The notes: generated by a model from the sequence alone, not told the origin. Positions 25,696 through 33,894 are shown, numbered from the stretch's first letter. The stretch: 64,000 bases of DNA from Pseudobdellovibrionaceae bacterium (GCA_022843825.1 JALHMX010000005.1:1-64000); one strand, 5' to 3'. Translations and numbers: made by a program.

Positions 25696-26862
25696 GTGTA
25701 TTATTTAGCTATTTACTTTATAAGACTGCCAGCCGATATAAAGTTTATGGGTTATACAGCACGTAAAATTAAAAATAATATATATATTTATCACGAGTCT
25801 TATAAACCTAGGACACAAAAAATAGTCCCACGTGATAACTATATCCACTTAGGTTTTTCGAATTCTATGTCATTAGAAGAAGCCAAAATCCGCTGTAAAG
25901 AATTAAATATTGAAGACCAGATAGAACGTACAAATATAAAAAAGACTCAAACACTTGAACGCATTAGAAAACAAAAGTTATCTTATGTAGCTTTTTTGCC
26001 TCATACCAGGGTTGAACGTTTCATAAGTGAACTAGAAGCTGATTACTCTGATAACCCTGAGAGACTGAATAATGTTAAAAAATTGTGGTCTTCAGCCAGC
26101 AAGATAATCACTACACTGAAGCTAGATTTTACAAAGTTTTTTGATAATAGAAATTTAGTATATAATTATTTTAAGAATGAAGCCTATTCGCCTGATTATA
26201 TCAAAAAATTGATTTGGATTATTAACAAATGGGGTGAATTCAGTGCTCGACAAGTTTCGGCCTATTATAAAGACATTCCCAAATTACCCTCTACTGCAAA
26301 GCAGATCATTTTGGATAAGCGTCAAGGTAAAGATGACATAAAACGCGCTGCTGATTTAATAACTTTTAAAGAACTAAAAAATCTTAGGACATCATTTAAG
26401 AATCAAGAATTAGAAATGCAATGGAACTGGATGTTCGTTGCTTTCAGTTTTGGTTTACGACCTACCGAATGTGATTGGCTTTTATCACAACCACACACTC
26501 CGATTGAATATGACAAGCAAAATAAATGTCAGGTTTTAAAAATATATCAATCAAAGCTTACTTCAGTTGACCATAAGGATAGATTTAAAGTTATTCCTGT
26601 GTATCTTGAAAATCAAAAAGAAGCCTTAAAACTAATTGAATCAAAGAATTTTAAAAGACCACTTAATAAGACTCTTAAAAGAATATTTGACCATAATGTT
26701 CAAACCTATTCGCCACGTAAAAGCTTTACAGACTTTATGCTTGAAAATAAATTCCAGCTTGAAGACATCTCTATATTTCTAGGTCACCGAAGTATCGACA
26801 TGACATGGCGTCATTATAAAGGTCGAACTAAGTTTAACTTACCTAAACGAAAAGCTGCCTAA
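25696..26862 (+). CDS. Tyrosine recombinase (integrase) of the element
   Basis: Site-specific recombinase expected to integrate and excise the element at tRNA-Glu. The catalytic residues can be placed as R255 (FGLRPTE), K287 (YQSKLTS), R341 (YSPRKSF), H364 (LGHRS) and Y374 (TWRHY). The usual histidine of the HxxR box is tyrosine here (Y338). The N-terminal part (about 15-80) has the DUF4102/AP2-like arm-binding look, and the core-binding domain is about 100-200. The GTG start at 25696 has AGGGG upstream; an ATG at 25747 is an alternative. Its position next to attL is typical of integrative elements. Confidence 0.92.
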   Translation: MYYLAIYFIRLPADIKFMGYTARKIKNNIYIYHESYKPRTQKIVPRDNYIHLGFSNSMSLEEAKIRCKELNIEDQIERTNIKKTQTLERIRKQKLSYVAFLPHTRVERFISELEADYSDNPERLNNVKKLWSSASKIITTLKLDFTKFFDNRNLVYNYFKNEAYSPDYIKKLIWIINKWGEFSARQVSAYYKDIPKLPSTAKQIILDKRQGKDDIKRAADLITFKELKNLRTSFKNQELEMQWNWMFVAFSFGLRPTECDWLLSQPHTPIEYDKQNKCQVLKIYQSKLTSVDHKDRFKVIPVYLENQKEALKLIESKNFKRPLNKTLKRIFDHNVQTYSPRKSFTDFMLENKFQLEDISIFLGHRSIDMTWRHYKGRTKFNLPKRKAA

Positions 26863-26879
26863 ACCTGAAAGGTCATGCA

Positions 26880-27203
26880 ATGAAAAAAATACTCTTATTA
26901 ATTCTCATTAACGTCTTCGCCAGCTGTACCAAACCAAAGGTAACCAACTGGCAAGGTACGTATTACCCTAAAGGTTGTTTAACATGTGATGAGTTTTATG
27001 AATATAGCCCGATATTTAAAACATTTAAAGAATGTAAAAGTTGGGCAGATACCAAGATAAAAGATACCATCGACAAAGTTTCGTGTGGACGGCAATGCGA
27101 ATTTGAAGGCCAGTTAGATATGTCTAAATGTGATTTAGTTGTTAGGTCTTGGGCAGTCCCATTGTTTCCTGACTCACCAACCTTTGATACTTATAAAGAA
27201 TAA
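26880..27203 (+). CDS. Small cysteine-rich lipoprotein in the element
   Basis: A 107-residue product with a type II signal peptide (lipobox-like VFASC at C16). The mature part contains several cysteines (KGCLTCDEF, FKECKSW, VSCGRQCEF, SKCDL), likely disulfide-bonded. GAAAGG precedes the ATG, 17 bases after the integrase stop, so it may be co-transcribed with the integrase. No family was recognised. It could be a cargo surface protein or an entry-exclusion-like factor, but nothing in the sequence shows which. Confidence 0.7.
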   Translation: MKKILLLILINVFASCTKPKVTNWQGTYYPKGCLTCDEFYEYSPIFKTFKECKSWADTKIKDTIDKVSCGRQCEFEGQLDMSKCDLVVRSWAVPLFPDSPTFDTYKE

Positions 27204-27229
27204 TTTTGCTGTACCTATTCAGATTTAGC

Positions 27230-27778
27230 CTATCTGTTGTAGGCAAGTTCTAGTTTATAAAAATCTGGTTCAGCATGACAAATAGCTACTCCATCTGGAT
27301 TACTACAAAACGCAACTGTGCTCTTATCACTACCTCGCACTATTATACTTAGGGAAGTTACTTCTTTTTTGTTGTTTATAACTGGGACAACTCTACTTAA
27401 ATCCTCAAATATTTTATAATATGTTTCTATGGCGTTCGACTTGGTTACCAGCTCAGCATTAACCTCTGTTTTGTAGTATGTGACAAAGTGATGGACGACC
27501 AAATTAGACTCATTATCGTAGACTGAAAATACTTCTGAGCCAGTCGGTCTAATCTTAAGATATTGCCAGTCACTAATGTTTCGCTCAACATAAGTAATTG
27601 CATACTTTTTTAATGAAGATTTAAGTAACTCCTCACCTTTTAATATTAAACGTTCTCGTTCTTTTATAGAAAGTAGATCAGCTCTCTTAGTAGCAACAAC
27701 AGAAGTAGTCTTTTTATCTTCTTTAATGACTATCAAGCAAGCGCCTATAATTAATATCAGTATAACTATGTTTTTCAT
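27230..27778 (-). CDS. Membrane-anchored hypothetical protein
   Basis: The 182-residue product has one N-terminal hydrophobic segment (about 4-18, IVILILIIGACLIVI). This may be a membrane anchor or, given the GAC, a lipoprotein signal. The rest is hydrophilic with mixed strands and helices and looks periplasmic. No known domain was recognised. It converges with the lipoprotein gene at 26880 and lies 26 bases from it. Confidence 0.6.
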   Translation of the reverse strand: MKNIVILILIIGACLIVIKEDKKTTSVVATKRADLLSIKERERLILKGEELLKSSLKKYAITYVERNISDWQYLKIRPTGSEVFSVYDNESNLVVHHFVTYYKTEVNAELVTKSNAIETYYKIFEDLSRVVPVINNKKEVTSLSIIVRGSDKSTVAFCSNPDGVAICHAEPDFYKLELAYNR

Positions 27779-27976
27779 TTCACTTTTATATCACAACTCA
27801 ATTTCCTTATGTGACAGTTTGTAAAAATGAAAGTCTTGTCAAAAGATTCAACAATCCAGGGTCAGCCTAACCTTTGAGAATGCTGTTCAATGGCTTAGTA
27901 CTTTTAATAGTATGATTGAATATATAGTAAAATATATATAGACCTAATCTTCGTTTTAAGGCTGATCGTCATTTAA

Positions 27977-27999
27977 AAATTAGCTGAAACAACTAATTT
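27977..27999 (-). terminator. Hairpin overlapping the end of the pentapeptide-like gene
   Basis: AAATTAG / CTAATTT with a 9-base loop, followed on the minus strand by TTTAAAT. The stem includes the TAG stop codon of the gene at 27993. Confidence 0.45.
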
Positions 28000-29129
28000 A
28001 TTTTAAACCGCTTTCTAATACCCAGAATTAAGAAAAACCACAATAAAAATATATATAAACGAATCACAAATTTAATAAACGGAATTAATGTATTATCTAG
28101 AAACCTAATGTTGGAATTACTAGTAATAATTTTTAATCCAGAATCACCTATAGCAGAAATTGGACTTACCAATACGGCTAAGTAATTATGAGCAAAATCA
28201 GTAATCAAGTTTAAATAAATATAGATATTATAATATGGGCTTTGTAGGATCTGCACCAAAAGACTGTATACACTTAACAGTAATGCTATAGCAGCAGTAT
28301 ATTTTACCATTGTCCAAAATGGTTTATATGTATCTAGTCCAAAACTATTTATCCAATCATAAGCTTTAAAAACTCTCGTCTCAATACTATTAGGATATCC
28401 AAGTGCCTGCTTGCGAGTGTATTGACTCTTTAACTCCAATGAACCAAAATAATTAGCCATTCTGTCATTTCCATTATCGCCGTAACAATTTTTTATATGC
28501 CTAAACGTACTAGTTTTTAATGGATCTCCACTTGTGAAATCACAATCATCAAAAAACACATTTTGCTTTAACTTTAAATGATTGAAACCACCAGCTTCAT
28601 CAAAGCTGCAATTATCAAATGAAATATGATCAATTAAAATATAGTCACGTTTTCTACTGGTTTCAGCTTCAACAACATGTATAACACTTCGTTCAAAATT
28701 TAAACCTGATATAACACTAGGGTCTCCGTACTCACGAAATTCTAATCGTCCGACACTGACATGCTCAAAATGTGTATATCTTGACGCCCCTTCTATCACT
28801 AAATTTTCTATCCTGTTAGGTTTTTCAGAATCACCGCCGGAAGTAAATCTTATTTGCCCGCCATATTGCTTTGTATCCCTTAAGCTAATCTCATCAAATT
28901 CACAGGCAAGAAATTCTAATGAAAATCTACTGTTCAACATTTTGTCTTTAGAATATAAAGGGTCTTGTGGTGTACTGTGGATGTACAGTTTTTCAAACTT
29001 GCAATTAACAAATTGAATATCCCCACCCATATACGCCAAACCTAAACTAATTTCTTTATTAGTAAACGCTGTATCGGTGAAGATCTGCGACATAACAATA
29101 CTTTCCATTTTAAATTGTGCTTTATTCAT
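27993..29129 (-). CDS. Pentapeptide-like repeat protein with C-terminal channel-like membrane segments
   Basis: A 378-residue product. The N-terminal two thirds contain degenerate F-x-x-C-x-F repeats typical of quadrilateral pentapeptide-type beta-helices (FVNCKFEKL, FLACEFDEI, ISFDNCSFDEA, VFFDDCDFTSG). Then comes the linker GNDRMANYFGSLELKSQYTRK and an INSFGLDTYKPFW segment. Both are seen in pentapeptide proteins fused to two-helix ion-channel modules. Membrane segments lie at about 275-295 and 348-373, with a less certain one near 310. The potassium-channel filter (TVGYG) is not visible, so any conductance is unproven. The gene is divergent from 29250. Confidence 0.65.
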   Translation of the reverse strand: MNKAQFKMESIVMSQIFTDTAFTNKEISLGLAYMGGDIQFVNCKFEKLYIHSTPQDPLYSKDKMLNSRFSLEFLACEFDEISLRDTKQYGGQIRFTSGGDSEKPNRIENLVIEGASRYTHFEHVSVGRLEFREYGDPSVISGLNFERSVIHVVEAETSRKRDYILIDHISFDNCSFDEAGGFNHLKLKQNVFFDDCDFTSGDPLKTSTFRHIKNCYGDNGNDRMANYFGSLELKSQYTRKQALGYPNSIETRVFKAYDWINSFGLDTYKPFWTMVKYTAAIALLLSVYSLLVQILQSPYYNIYIYLNLITDFAHNYLAVLVSPISAIGDSGLKIITSNSNIRFLDNTLIPFIKFVIRLYIFLLWFFLILGIRKRFKIN

Positions 29130-29195
29130 AAATTCAATAAATCAACCCACACTGGAAAACAGTCAATCAGAACTTCGATAGTTCTATCTTTTTAC

Positions 29196-29225
29196 TTGAC
29201 TTTAGCTTATGATTTGTGCTATATT
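29196..29225 (+). promoter_or_regulatory. Promoter for the divergent membrane protein gene
   Basis: TTGACT (29196-29201) and TATATT (29220-29225) are separated by 18 bases, 24 bases before the start codon at 29250. It is one of the better sigma-70-like matches inside the element. Confidence 0.55.
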
Positions 29226-29249
29226 ATGATTATCTGCTAGGACTACCCA

Positions 29250-30227
29250 ATGAACCTTTGGAACACAAAAGAAATTATTACTGGCACAATTGGATCTATA
29301 CTAGGTGCTATTGGATTTGCATCGATTGTATATATTTGGCGAAAATTCAAAACCCGCAATCAAATCGGCTTAGATAAAAAGATCGCTATAGAGTACTGGA
29401 GACTTTTTGGTGGACGCTCAGTACCTCTTTTGATGAAGTTATTAAGTGAACCTCACAAGCTAATACCTGATTCTAACTACGATCCTTACTATAATCGTGT
29501 TGAATTTTCTAATGACGAATGCAATCTCATAGATCAAAAACACTATAGCTTTTATACCAACCTTAAAAAAAAGCGTGATATTAGAATTTCAAGAGTGCTG
29601 TTATGGGATAAGTATGCAGGAAACCTTCAATTAGGTACTTGGAAAGATTTCTTAGCGAAAAAGCCAACAGATATTGAAACTTATCAATTAATTAATGACA
29701 ATGATCTTGACTCTGGCGCATCAATAAACGATTACCCATCTTCTTTAGATTGGAAAAAACATAGCTCAAACATGAAAGATCTTTCTGGTCAGGTTGGGTT
29801 TCTATTTCTAAGCATTAAGAACATTTCTAAGAAATCTCTAAGCAATTTAGAACTTACTTTAAACAAAGCTGAGGTTGAAAGTTTTTTACCTCAACAACGT
29901 GAAAACAGAATTAGAGGGGGTAACTCCTTTTCTCTTTTGAAAAAGAAGATAAAAGATAAAGGTTCTTTCGAAAAAATTTCAGCAGATAAGAACATTGTTT
30001 TTGCGGAACATATCAAGTTTAACTTAGGAACATTAGACCCTAGCACAGAAATACTATTTCTAATCGCAGTTTATAGATCTAATCAAAAAGGTTATGACGA
30101 TTTTTTTCTTGACGATGCTTATAAGCCAAAGTCAATCACATATCAGAATCTTAAAATGAAACTCAGAGAGCCCTTGAGAGATGCCTCTATTCGAGAACTC
30201 GTGCCTGATGGGTGGTTTCGGCAATAG
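29250..30227 (+). CDS. Hypothetical protein with N-terminal membrane anchor
   Basis: Not recognised. The 325-residue product has a membrane segment at about 9-30 (ITGTIGSILGAIGFASIVYIW) followed by a basic stretch, so the bulk is probably cytoplasmic (positive-inside rule). A possible beta-sandwich region around 185-285 (VGFLFLSIKNISKKSLSNLEL, then ILFLIAVYRSN) resembles immunoglobulin-like modules attached to membrane anchors. It diverges from the pentapeptide-like gene and is followed by a short gene at 30278. The arrangement would fit a small functional module. Confidence 0.6.
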   Translation: MNLWNTKEIITGTIGSILGAIGFASIVYIWRKFKTRNQIGLDKKIAIEYWRLFGGRSVPLLMKLLSEPHKLIPDSNYDPYYNRVEFSNDECNLIDQKHYSFYTNLKKKRDIRISRVLLWDKYAGNLQLGTWKDFLAKKPTDIETYQLINDNDLDSGASINDYPSSLDWKKHSSNMKDLSGQVGFLFLSIKNISKKSLSNLELTLNKAEVESFLPQQRENRIRGGNSFSLLKKKIKDKGSFEKISADKNIVFAEHIKFNLGTLDPSTEILFLIAVYRSNQKGYDDFFLDDAYKPKSITYQNLKMKLREPLRDASIRELVPDGWFRQ

Positions 30228-30277
30228 ATTAGTTTAAAAAGTGTTTTTTATCAGTAAGATATAGAAGGGGTTACTTG

Positions 30278-30553
30278 TTGAAAAAAGGAAAATATCCGGA
30301 AAAAATTCTGAAACTAACAAATAAGTTCGACGGAACTAATAAAATGTATTTAGACAAAATGATAGAAGACTTAAGAAAAAGAGGAAAACTCAATTTAGAT
30401 GATGACGTTTTTATTGAACTAAGTAAAATTGTTAATTTGAACGAATTGCCAGATTCACTATTAAAAGCGTTAAAAGATCTCTACCCTGAGCGCTCACTTA
30501 AGTATTTGATTACCCATCCAAACTTCACAAAGGTCAAAAAATTAAAGTCATAA
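30278..30553 (+). CDS. Short basic hypothetical protein
   Basis: The 91-residue, helix-rich and lysine-rich protein has no recognised domain. The TTG at 30278 was chosen because AGAAGGGG ends 7 bases upstream; a TTG at 30275 is also possible. It lies 50 bases after the previous gene on the same strand and may be read from the same promoter. Its small size and charge would suit a regulatory or antidote partner, which is speculation. Bases 30554-30789 after it hold no convincing gene. Confidence 0.5.
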   Translation: MKKGKYPEKILKLTNKFDGTNKMYLDKMIEDLRKRGKLNLDDDVFIELSKIVNLNELPDSLLKALKDLYPERSLKYLITHPNFTKVKKLKS

Positions 30554-30789
30554 TAGTAAATAATTAGTTTCACATGGGGAGATGCTACAGATATGCGTGT
30601 TTCTATACCTCAGTCATATTTTATTCATATATACCATTTAAAACGCAATAGAGCCAAATATATCGTTTATATCCTGTAAATAAGAAATGCAAATCCTGCT
30701 AAACTAGGAGTCGATTAGGAAGATTCTCAAAAAATTGCCGCCGCTATCCCAGAAACCAATCCGCCCACTAAAAGCCAGCACCCCTACCC

Positions 30790-30984
30790 CTACATTTTAT
30801 TAGCGTCTATAAAGCCCTGCATTAACATTTCAATAGCCACTGACGGCGAAACGCCTCGATCTTTGCAGGCCCTGCCAAAGCCCTTATACGTAGCTTTAGA
30901 AAGGTACAAACTTGTCTTTGTTCTATCGCCTTTAATACCATCAATCTTTTTAAGAACTTCTTTAGCAATTTTCTTAGTACTCAT
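30790..30984 (-). CDS. Small ribbon-helix-helix-like protein
   Basis: The 64-residue product starts at the ATG giving MSTKKIAKEV; a longer frame reaches 31035. The core TKTSLYLSKATYKGFGRACKDRGVSPSVAIEMLMQGFI fits the strand-helix-helix pattern of CopG/Arc-type DNA-binding proteins. These include plasmid copy-control proteins and antitoxins. It is divergent from the serine recombinase gene, so it may repress that gene. No toxin gene sits beside it on the same strand, so an antitoxin role is not supported. Confidence 0.6.
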   Translation of the reverse strand: MSTKKIAKEVLKKIDGIKGDRTKTSLYLSKATYKGFGRACKDRGVSPSVAIEMLMQGFIDANKM

Positions 30985-31039
30985 ACCTAAAGTGTAAATA
31001 AATCTATTTACAACTGTCAAATTATATACCGTCAAATAT

Positions 31040-31104
31040 ACCTAATTAATTATATAGAAGATATAGGGCCGGACTAAAGCTTGCATTAGCCTAATTAAAT
31101 AGGC
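31040..31104. promoter_or_regulatory. Repeated CCTAATTAA motif and inverted repeat between RHH and recombinase genes
   Basis: CCTAATTAA occurs near 31040 and again near 31091. The second copy is part of GCCTA-ATTAAA-TAGGC (31089-31104), an inverted repeat immediately upstream of the recombinase start codon. It could bind the RHH-like protein or the recombinase. Confidence 0.35.
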
Positions 31105-31111
31105 GGTACAA

Positions 31112-31702
31112 ATGAAAAAAACTGGAATATATGTCAGAGTATCTACGGATAACCAAAGTATAGATGCACAGCTACACTCTATAAAGAAGTATTGCGAATC
31201 CCAAGGAATAGCCAATTATTGCATATATTCCGATGAGGGTATTAGTGGAGCGGCTAAGTCTAGACCTGCTTTGGATAACCTTATTGACGATGTTGAGAAC
31301 TGTTGTATTGATACGGTTATCTGCTATTCATTATCTCGCATCTCAAGAACGACTACCCACCTCTTAAAGGTCTTAGAACGCTTTCAAGAACTTAATATAG
31401 ACTTTATTTCCCTAAGCGAGAATATCTCTTTATCAACTCCAGCAGGTAAACTAATGGTTACTGTTCTAGGCGCAGTATATGAACTAGAACGCTCTATAAT
31501 CAGGGAGCGAGTTATGTCTGGCCTTGCAAATGCCAAAGCTCAAGGGAAGAAGCTCGGTGCACCAAAAAGAAGAAACTCAGCATTAATTCGAGAACTGTAC
31601 AGACAAGGGATGAGTTATCGTAAAATCGCAGCTCTCGCTAGAGTGTCAATTGGCACTGTTCACGCTGAAATCAATGCGTGTTCATTAAAGCAGTCCGCCT
31701 AG
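31112..31702 (+). CDS. Serine recombinase (resolvase/invertase family)
   Basis: Small serine recombinase of 196 residues. The N-terminal catalytic domain has the nucleophile S11 in YVRVSTDNQS, with R9 beside it. The arginines of SLSRISRTT and the long E-helix region (ELERSIIRERVMSGLANAKAQGK) follow. The C-terminal helix-turn-helix is SYRKIAALARVSIGTVHAEI. It resembles Tn3-type resolvases and Hin-type invertases. It could resolve element dimers, invert a segment or help maintain the element. No matched inverted crossover sites were noticed nearby. Confidence 0.9.
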   Translation: MKKTGIYVRVSTDNQSIDAQLHSIKKYCESQGIANYCIYSDEGISGAAKSRPALDNLIDDVENCCIDTVICYSLSRISRTTTHLLKVLERFQELNIDFISLSENISLSTPAGKLMVTVLGAVYELERSIIRERVMSGLANAKAQGKKLGAPKRRNSALIRELYRQGMSYRKIAALARVSIGTVHAEINACSLKQSA

Positions 31703-31772
31703 AAAAATAAACATTTAAGTCTGTTTAGTAGATTGTAGATAACTAAACAAATTATAAACACAGGAGAACTAA

Positions 31773-31835
31773 TATGATTTCATTAGGCCTAATCCTCTTC
31801 GCTTTATATGTGATATTCTACATCATTATGTACTA
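31773..31835 (+). CDS. Possible 20-residue hydrophobic membrane peptide
   Basis: An ATG with AGGAG 7 bases upstream opens a 20-codon frame ending in TAG. The peptide begins MISLGLILFA and ends IIMY. It has no charged residue and is made almost wholly of Ile, Leu, Phe, Tyr, Met and Val, so it would form a single membrane helix. The frame fills the gap between the serine recombinase and the XRE regulator. Peptides of this size and composition include type I toxins such as Ibs and small regulatory membrane proteins. No antisense RNA promoter was identified. Confidence 0.45.
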
Positions 31836-31874
31836 GATACAGAATTAAATTCTTTAACGAAGGAATTATATAAC

Positions 31875-32213
31875 GTGAGCGAGAATGTATTTAAAATTTT
31901 TCCTCATATAGCCGAACCGCTAGAGGATATGATTTTAGCTAAACAACTTAAAAACCTATTACACCGAGAAGATGCAACCGTCGCACAACTTGCCCGTGCT
32001 ACTAAAATATCTGCCAAAACTATTTACCAATGGCTACAAGGTCAGAATCCAAGGGATTTGAAACAAGTTCGTAAAGTTGCTGATTATTTTTCAGTGAGTA
32101 TTGATTTTTTAGCGTTTGGAATAGAGCCGAAAACTAAAAATAGTTTTACCGACTATAGCGAAGAAATCAATGCAGGACAATTTGAAGTTATATTAAGAAA
32201 GATTAAGGCATAA
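31875..32213 (+). CDS. XRE-family transcriptional regulator
   Basis: The 112-residue protein has a Cro/C1-type helix-turn-helix (about residues 37-85: TVAQLARATKISAKTIYQWLQGQNP, then LKQVRKVADYFSVSIDFLAFG). This layout is common in phage and element repressors. The start is GTG with GAAGGA upstream. A short C-terminal tail probably mediates dimerisation. As the only classic repressor-like gene in the element it may control integrase or recombinase expression, or the small hydrophobic peptide just upstream. Confidence 0.85.
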   Translation: MSENVFKIFPHIAEPLEDMILAKQLKNLLHREDATVAQLARATKISAKTIYQWLQGQNPRDLKQVRKVADYFSVSIDFLAFGIEPKTKNSFTDYSEEINAGQFEVILRKIKA

Positions 32214-32214
32214 A

Positions 32215-32649
32215 ATGAAACCATTTTTTTTTATAATGTTCTTAGTGCTTATCGTGTCTTGTAAAAATAGCTATCAAACAGATAGCTCTAGCACATCAGT
32301 AGGAGATCAAAAACTGATTGGCACTTGGAGGTACATTAGCGACACCTGCAATTCCGTCGAAACTCCAACAACATGGGATTATAAAATGATAATTAGTCAA
32401 AATGGCGCAACAGTCGTTAATGTCAATCTTAACGATGTAATCTCTCCTTGTCTCTTTTCATTTAGCGCCACATCCTCTGGAAATGAAATCAACTTCTCAT
32501 TTGCCCCAACCAAGTCTTCACTAACAGGCAGCAGTTGTATAAATCATATAATTCTAAATGATCCAACCATAGAACCCTATATAATTTCAAACAATGATTT
32601 ATTGTTGACGAAGCAAGATGGTTGCATTACCAAATACACAAAAGATTAG
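32215..32649 (+). CDS. Lipoprotein with lipocalin-like body
   Basis: A 144-residue product with a type II signal peptide (lipobox-like LIVSC at C16). The mature part reads KLIGTWRYISDTC, then alternating strands with four cysteines, and ends LLLTKQDGCITKYTKD. The GTW opening and strand pattern recall the lipocalin-like domains of many small bacterial lipoproteins. It starts one base after the XRE stop codon, so the two may be co-expressed. Confidence 0.65.
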   Translation: MKPFFFIMFLVLIVSCKNSYQTDSSSTSVGDQKLIGTWRYISDTCNSVETPTTWDYKMIISQNGATVVNVNLNDVISPCLFSFSATSSGNEINFSFAPTKSSLTGSSCINHIILNDPTIEPYIISNNDLLLTKQDGCITKYTKD

Positions 32650-32668
32650 AATTAATCGAAAGGCTAAT

Positions 32669-32950
32669 ATGAGGAATATATTTTTTATTATTTTTTTATT
32701 TGGCTCTTCTATTTCTTTCGCAAAAACATTTGATAGCAAAATTAAAGTTGGTGATTGTATTTCCATAAAAGGCTTTTTAGATGCATACCATGTGTCTGCT
32801 ATAGTTCAAGTCCCAGTTGCAAAAGAGGAAACACTCTACCAAGGATATGCATTGACCTACAAGTTACCTGACAAAACGTTCTCACAAATAGGAACATTTA
32901 TCCCTAGCTTGGTAAATAGTAAGCATTGGAATAAGGTCAGTTGTAACTAA
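32669..32950 (+). CDS. Small secreted hypothetical protein
   Basis: The ATG at 32669 was chosen because it begins a clear signal peptide (MRNIFFIIFLFGSSISFA) behind GAAAGG. The longer frame from 32618 would place 17 non-signal residues first and overlap the previous gene. The mature protein is about 75 residues, mostly beta, with two cysteines (VGDCISI and VSCN). Function unknown. Confidence 0.6.
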   Translation: MRNIFFIIFLFGSSISFAKTFDSKIKVGDCISIKGFLDAYHVSAIVQVPVAKEETLYQGYALTYKLPDKTFSQIGTFIPSLVNSKHWNKVSCN

Positions 32951-32984
32951 CTGATTTAAATTTACTGCATGGTGGCAACTTAAA

Positions 32985-33509
32985 ATGAATTTCAATATTA
33001 TATATAGAGAAATATTTATTTTAGCGTGCTGGATCTTTTTTCCTGTCGGGCTGCTCGTGCTTATCATAATTCACACTTTTAAGGCTTTTAACTCAACACA
33101 TAAACTAACCAACAACGATAAGCCTGAGATGTTGTTAGAAAATAATAACTGCAAAATGCCAACCGTAACTAAACTGTTACATTATAGATCTAAAATTAGA
33201 TGTGTTAATCTGCCAATGAAAAATATAAATAAAAATGTAGCTTATCTAGAACAGCGCCCTCAACATGATGCTTATAATAATTGTCTATTTAGACTACAAC
33301 AATTAGTTGAGCACTATGGAGAAACCGATGTGTTTAACACCATTCAAGATATATATTATACATCACATCCTGAATTAGCATGGCATTTAAAAAATCTGAT
33401 AAGTACGTATAATATAGAATGCGTTAAAGATGCAATGGCAATGGTTGAATGGAGTACAAATACTAAAATTCTTGAAAAATACTACAAACTGAAACGCACA
33501 GGAGAATAG
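32985..33509 (+). CDS. Hypothetical membrane protein
   Basis: The 174-residue product has one strong N-terminal membrane segment (about 8-33, REIFILACWIFFPVGLLVLIIIHTF) and a soluble C-terminal region. It has no recognised domain. Its 3' end contains AGGAG, well placed to serve as ribosome site for the Sel1-like frame that begins two bases after its stop codon. Confidence 0.6.
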   Translation: MNFNIIYREIFILACWIFFPVGLLVLIIIHTFKAFNSTHKLTNNDKPEMLLENNNCKMPTVTKLLHYRSKIRCVNLPMKNINKNVAYLEQRPQHDAYNNCLFRLQQLVEHYGETDVFNTIQDIYYTSHPELAWHLKNLISTYNIECVKDAMAMVEWSTNTKILEKYYKLKRTGE

Positions 33510-33510
33510 T

Positions 33511-33894
33511 ATCTTAAAAGCTCTACTAGGTATCCTTACTGTTAATATAATTTCTTTTTCCTATGCCCAGTGGATTGTACCGCCTAAATCCTACTGGCCT
33601 AATCTATCAGAAATAAATAACTTCCATAAAGACTGTACTATCCAATCTAATGGACAAGCTTGTTATAACTACGGTGTACACTTAACTCAAAATCTTCTTA
33701 AAGAAGATGAAGGCATTGCGTTTTACAAAAAAGCCTGTGAACTTAAAGATTACCTAGGATGCTTCAATCTAGGGGCAGTTTTAATAAAATACGAAGAAAG
33801 CCTTAATCAAGGAATCCTTTATCTGGAAAAAGCCTGTCCAATAGTTCCTGATTCATGCAAGCTATTACAAGCCGCTTTAAAACATCAAAAGTAA
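33511..33894 (+). CDS. Sel1/Hcp-like secreted protein without a canonical start codon
   Basis: A 127-codon frame with a convincing signal peptide (LKALLGILTVNIISFSYA) and cysteine-containing Sel1-type repeats (GQACYNYGVHLTQN, YKKACELKDYLGCFNLGAVL, LEKACPIVPDSCKLL). This is the pattern of Helicobacter cysteine-rich (Hcp) proteins. The frame contains no ATG, GTG, TTG or CTG at all. Its first codon is ATC, 6 bases after AGGAG, exactly where a start is expected. Either ATC is used as a rare start, or the ATG has mutated (or been misread) and the gene is silent. It abuts the preceding membrane protein gene. Confidence 0.6.
   Translation: MLKALLGILTVNIISFSYAQWIVPPKSYWPNLSEINNFHKDCTIQSNGQACYNYGVHLTQNLLKEDEGIAFYKKACELKDYLGCFNLGAVLIKYEESLNQGILYLEKACPIVPDSCKLLQAALKHQK

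Noticed and set aside
30593-30679. A 28-codon frame after the short basic gene in the element
   Set aside because: The nearest ribosome-like site is too far upstream, and the peptide has no distinctive features.
30790-30984. Calling the RHH-like protein an antitoxin
   Set aside because: No toxin-like gene lies next to it on the same strand. The adjacent divergent gene is a serine recombinase.
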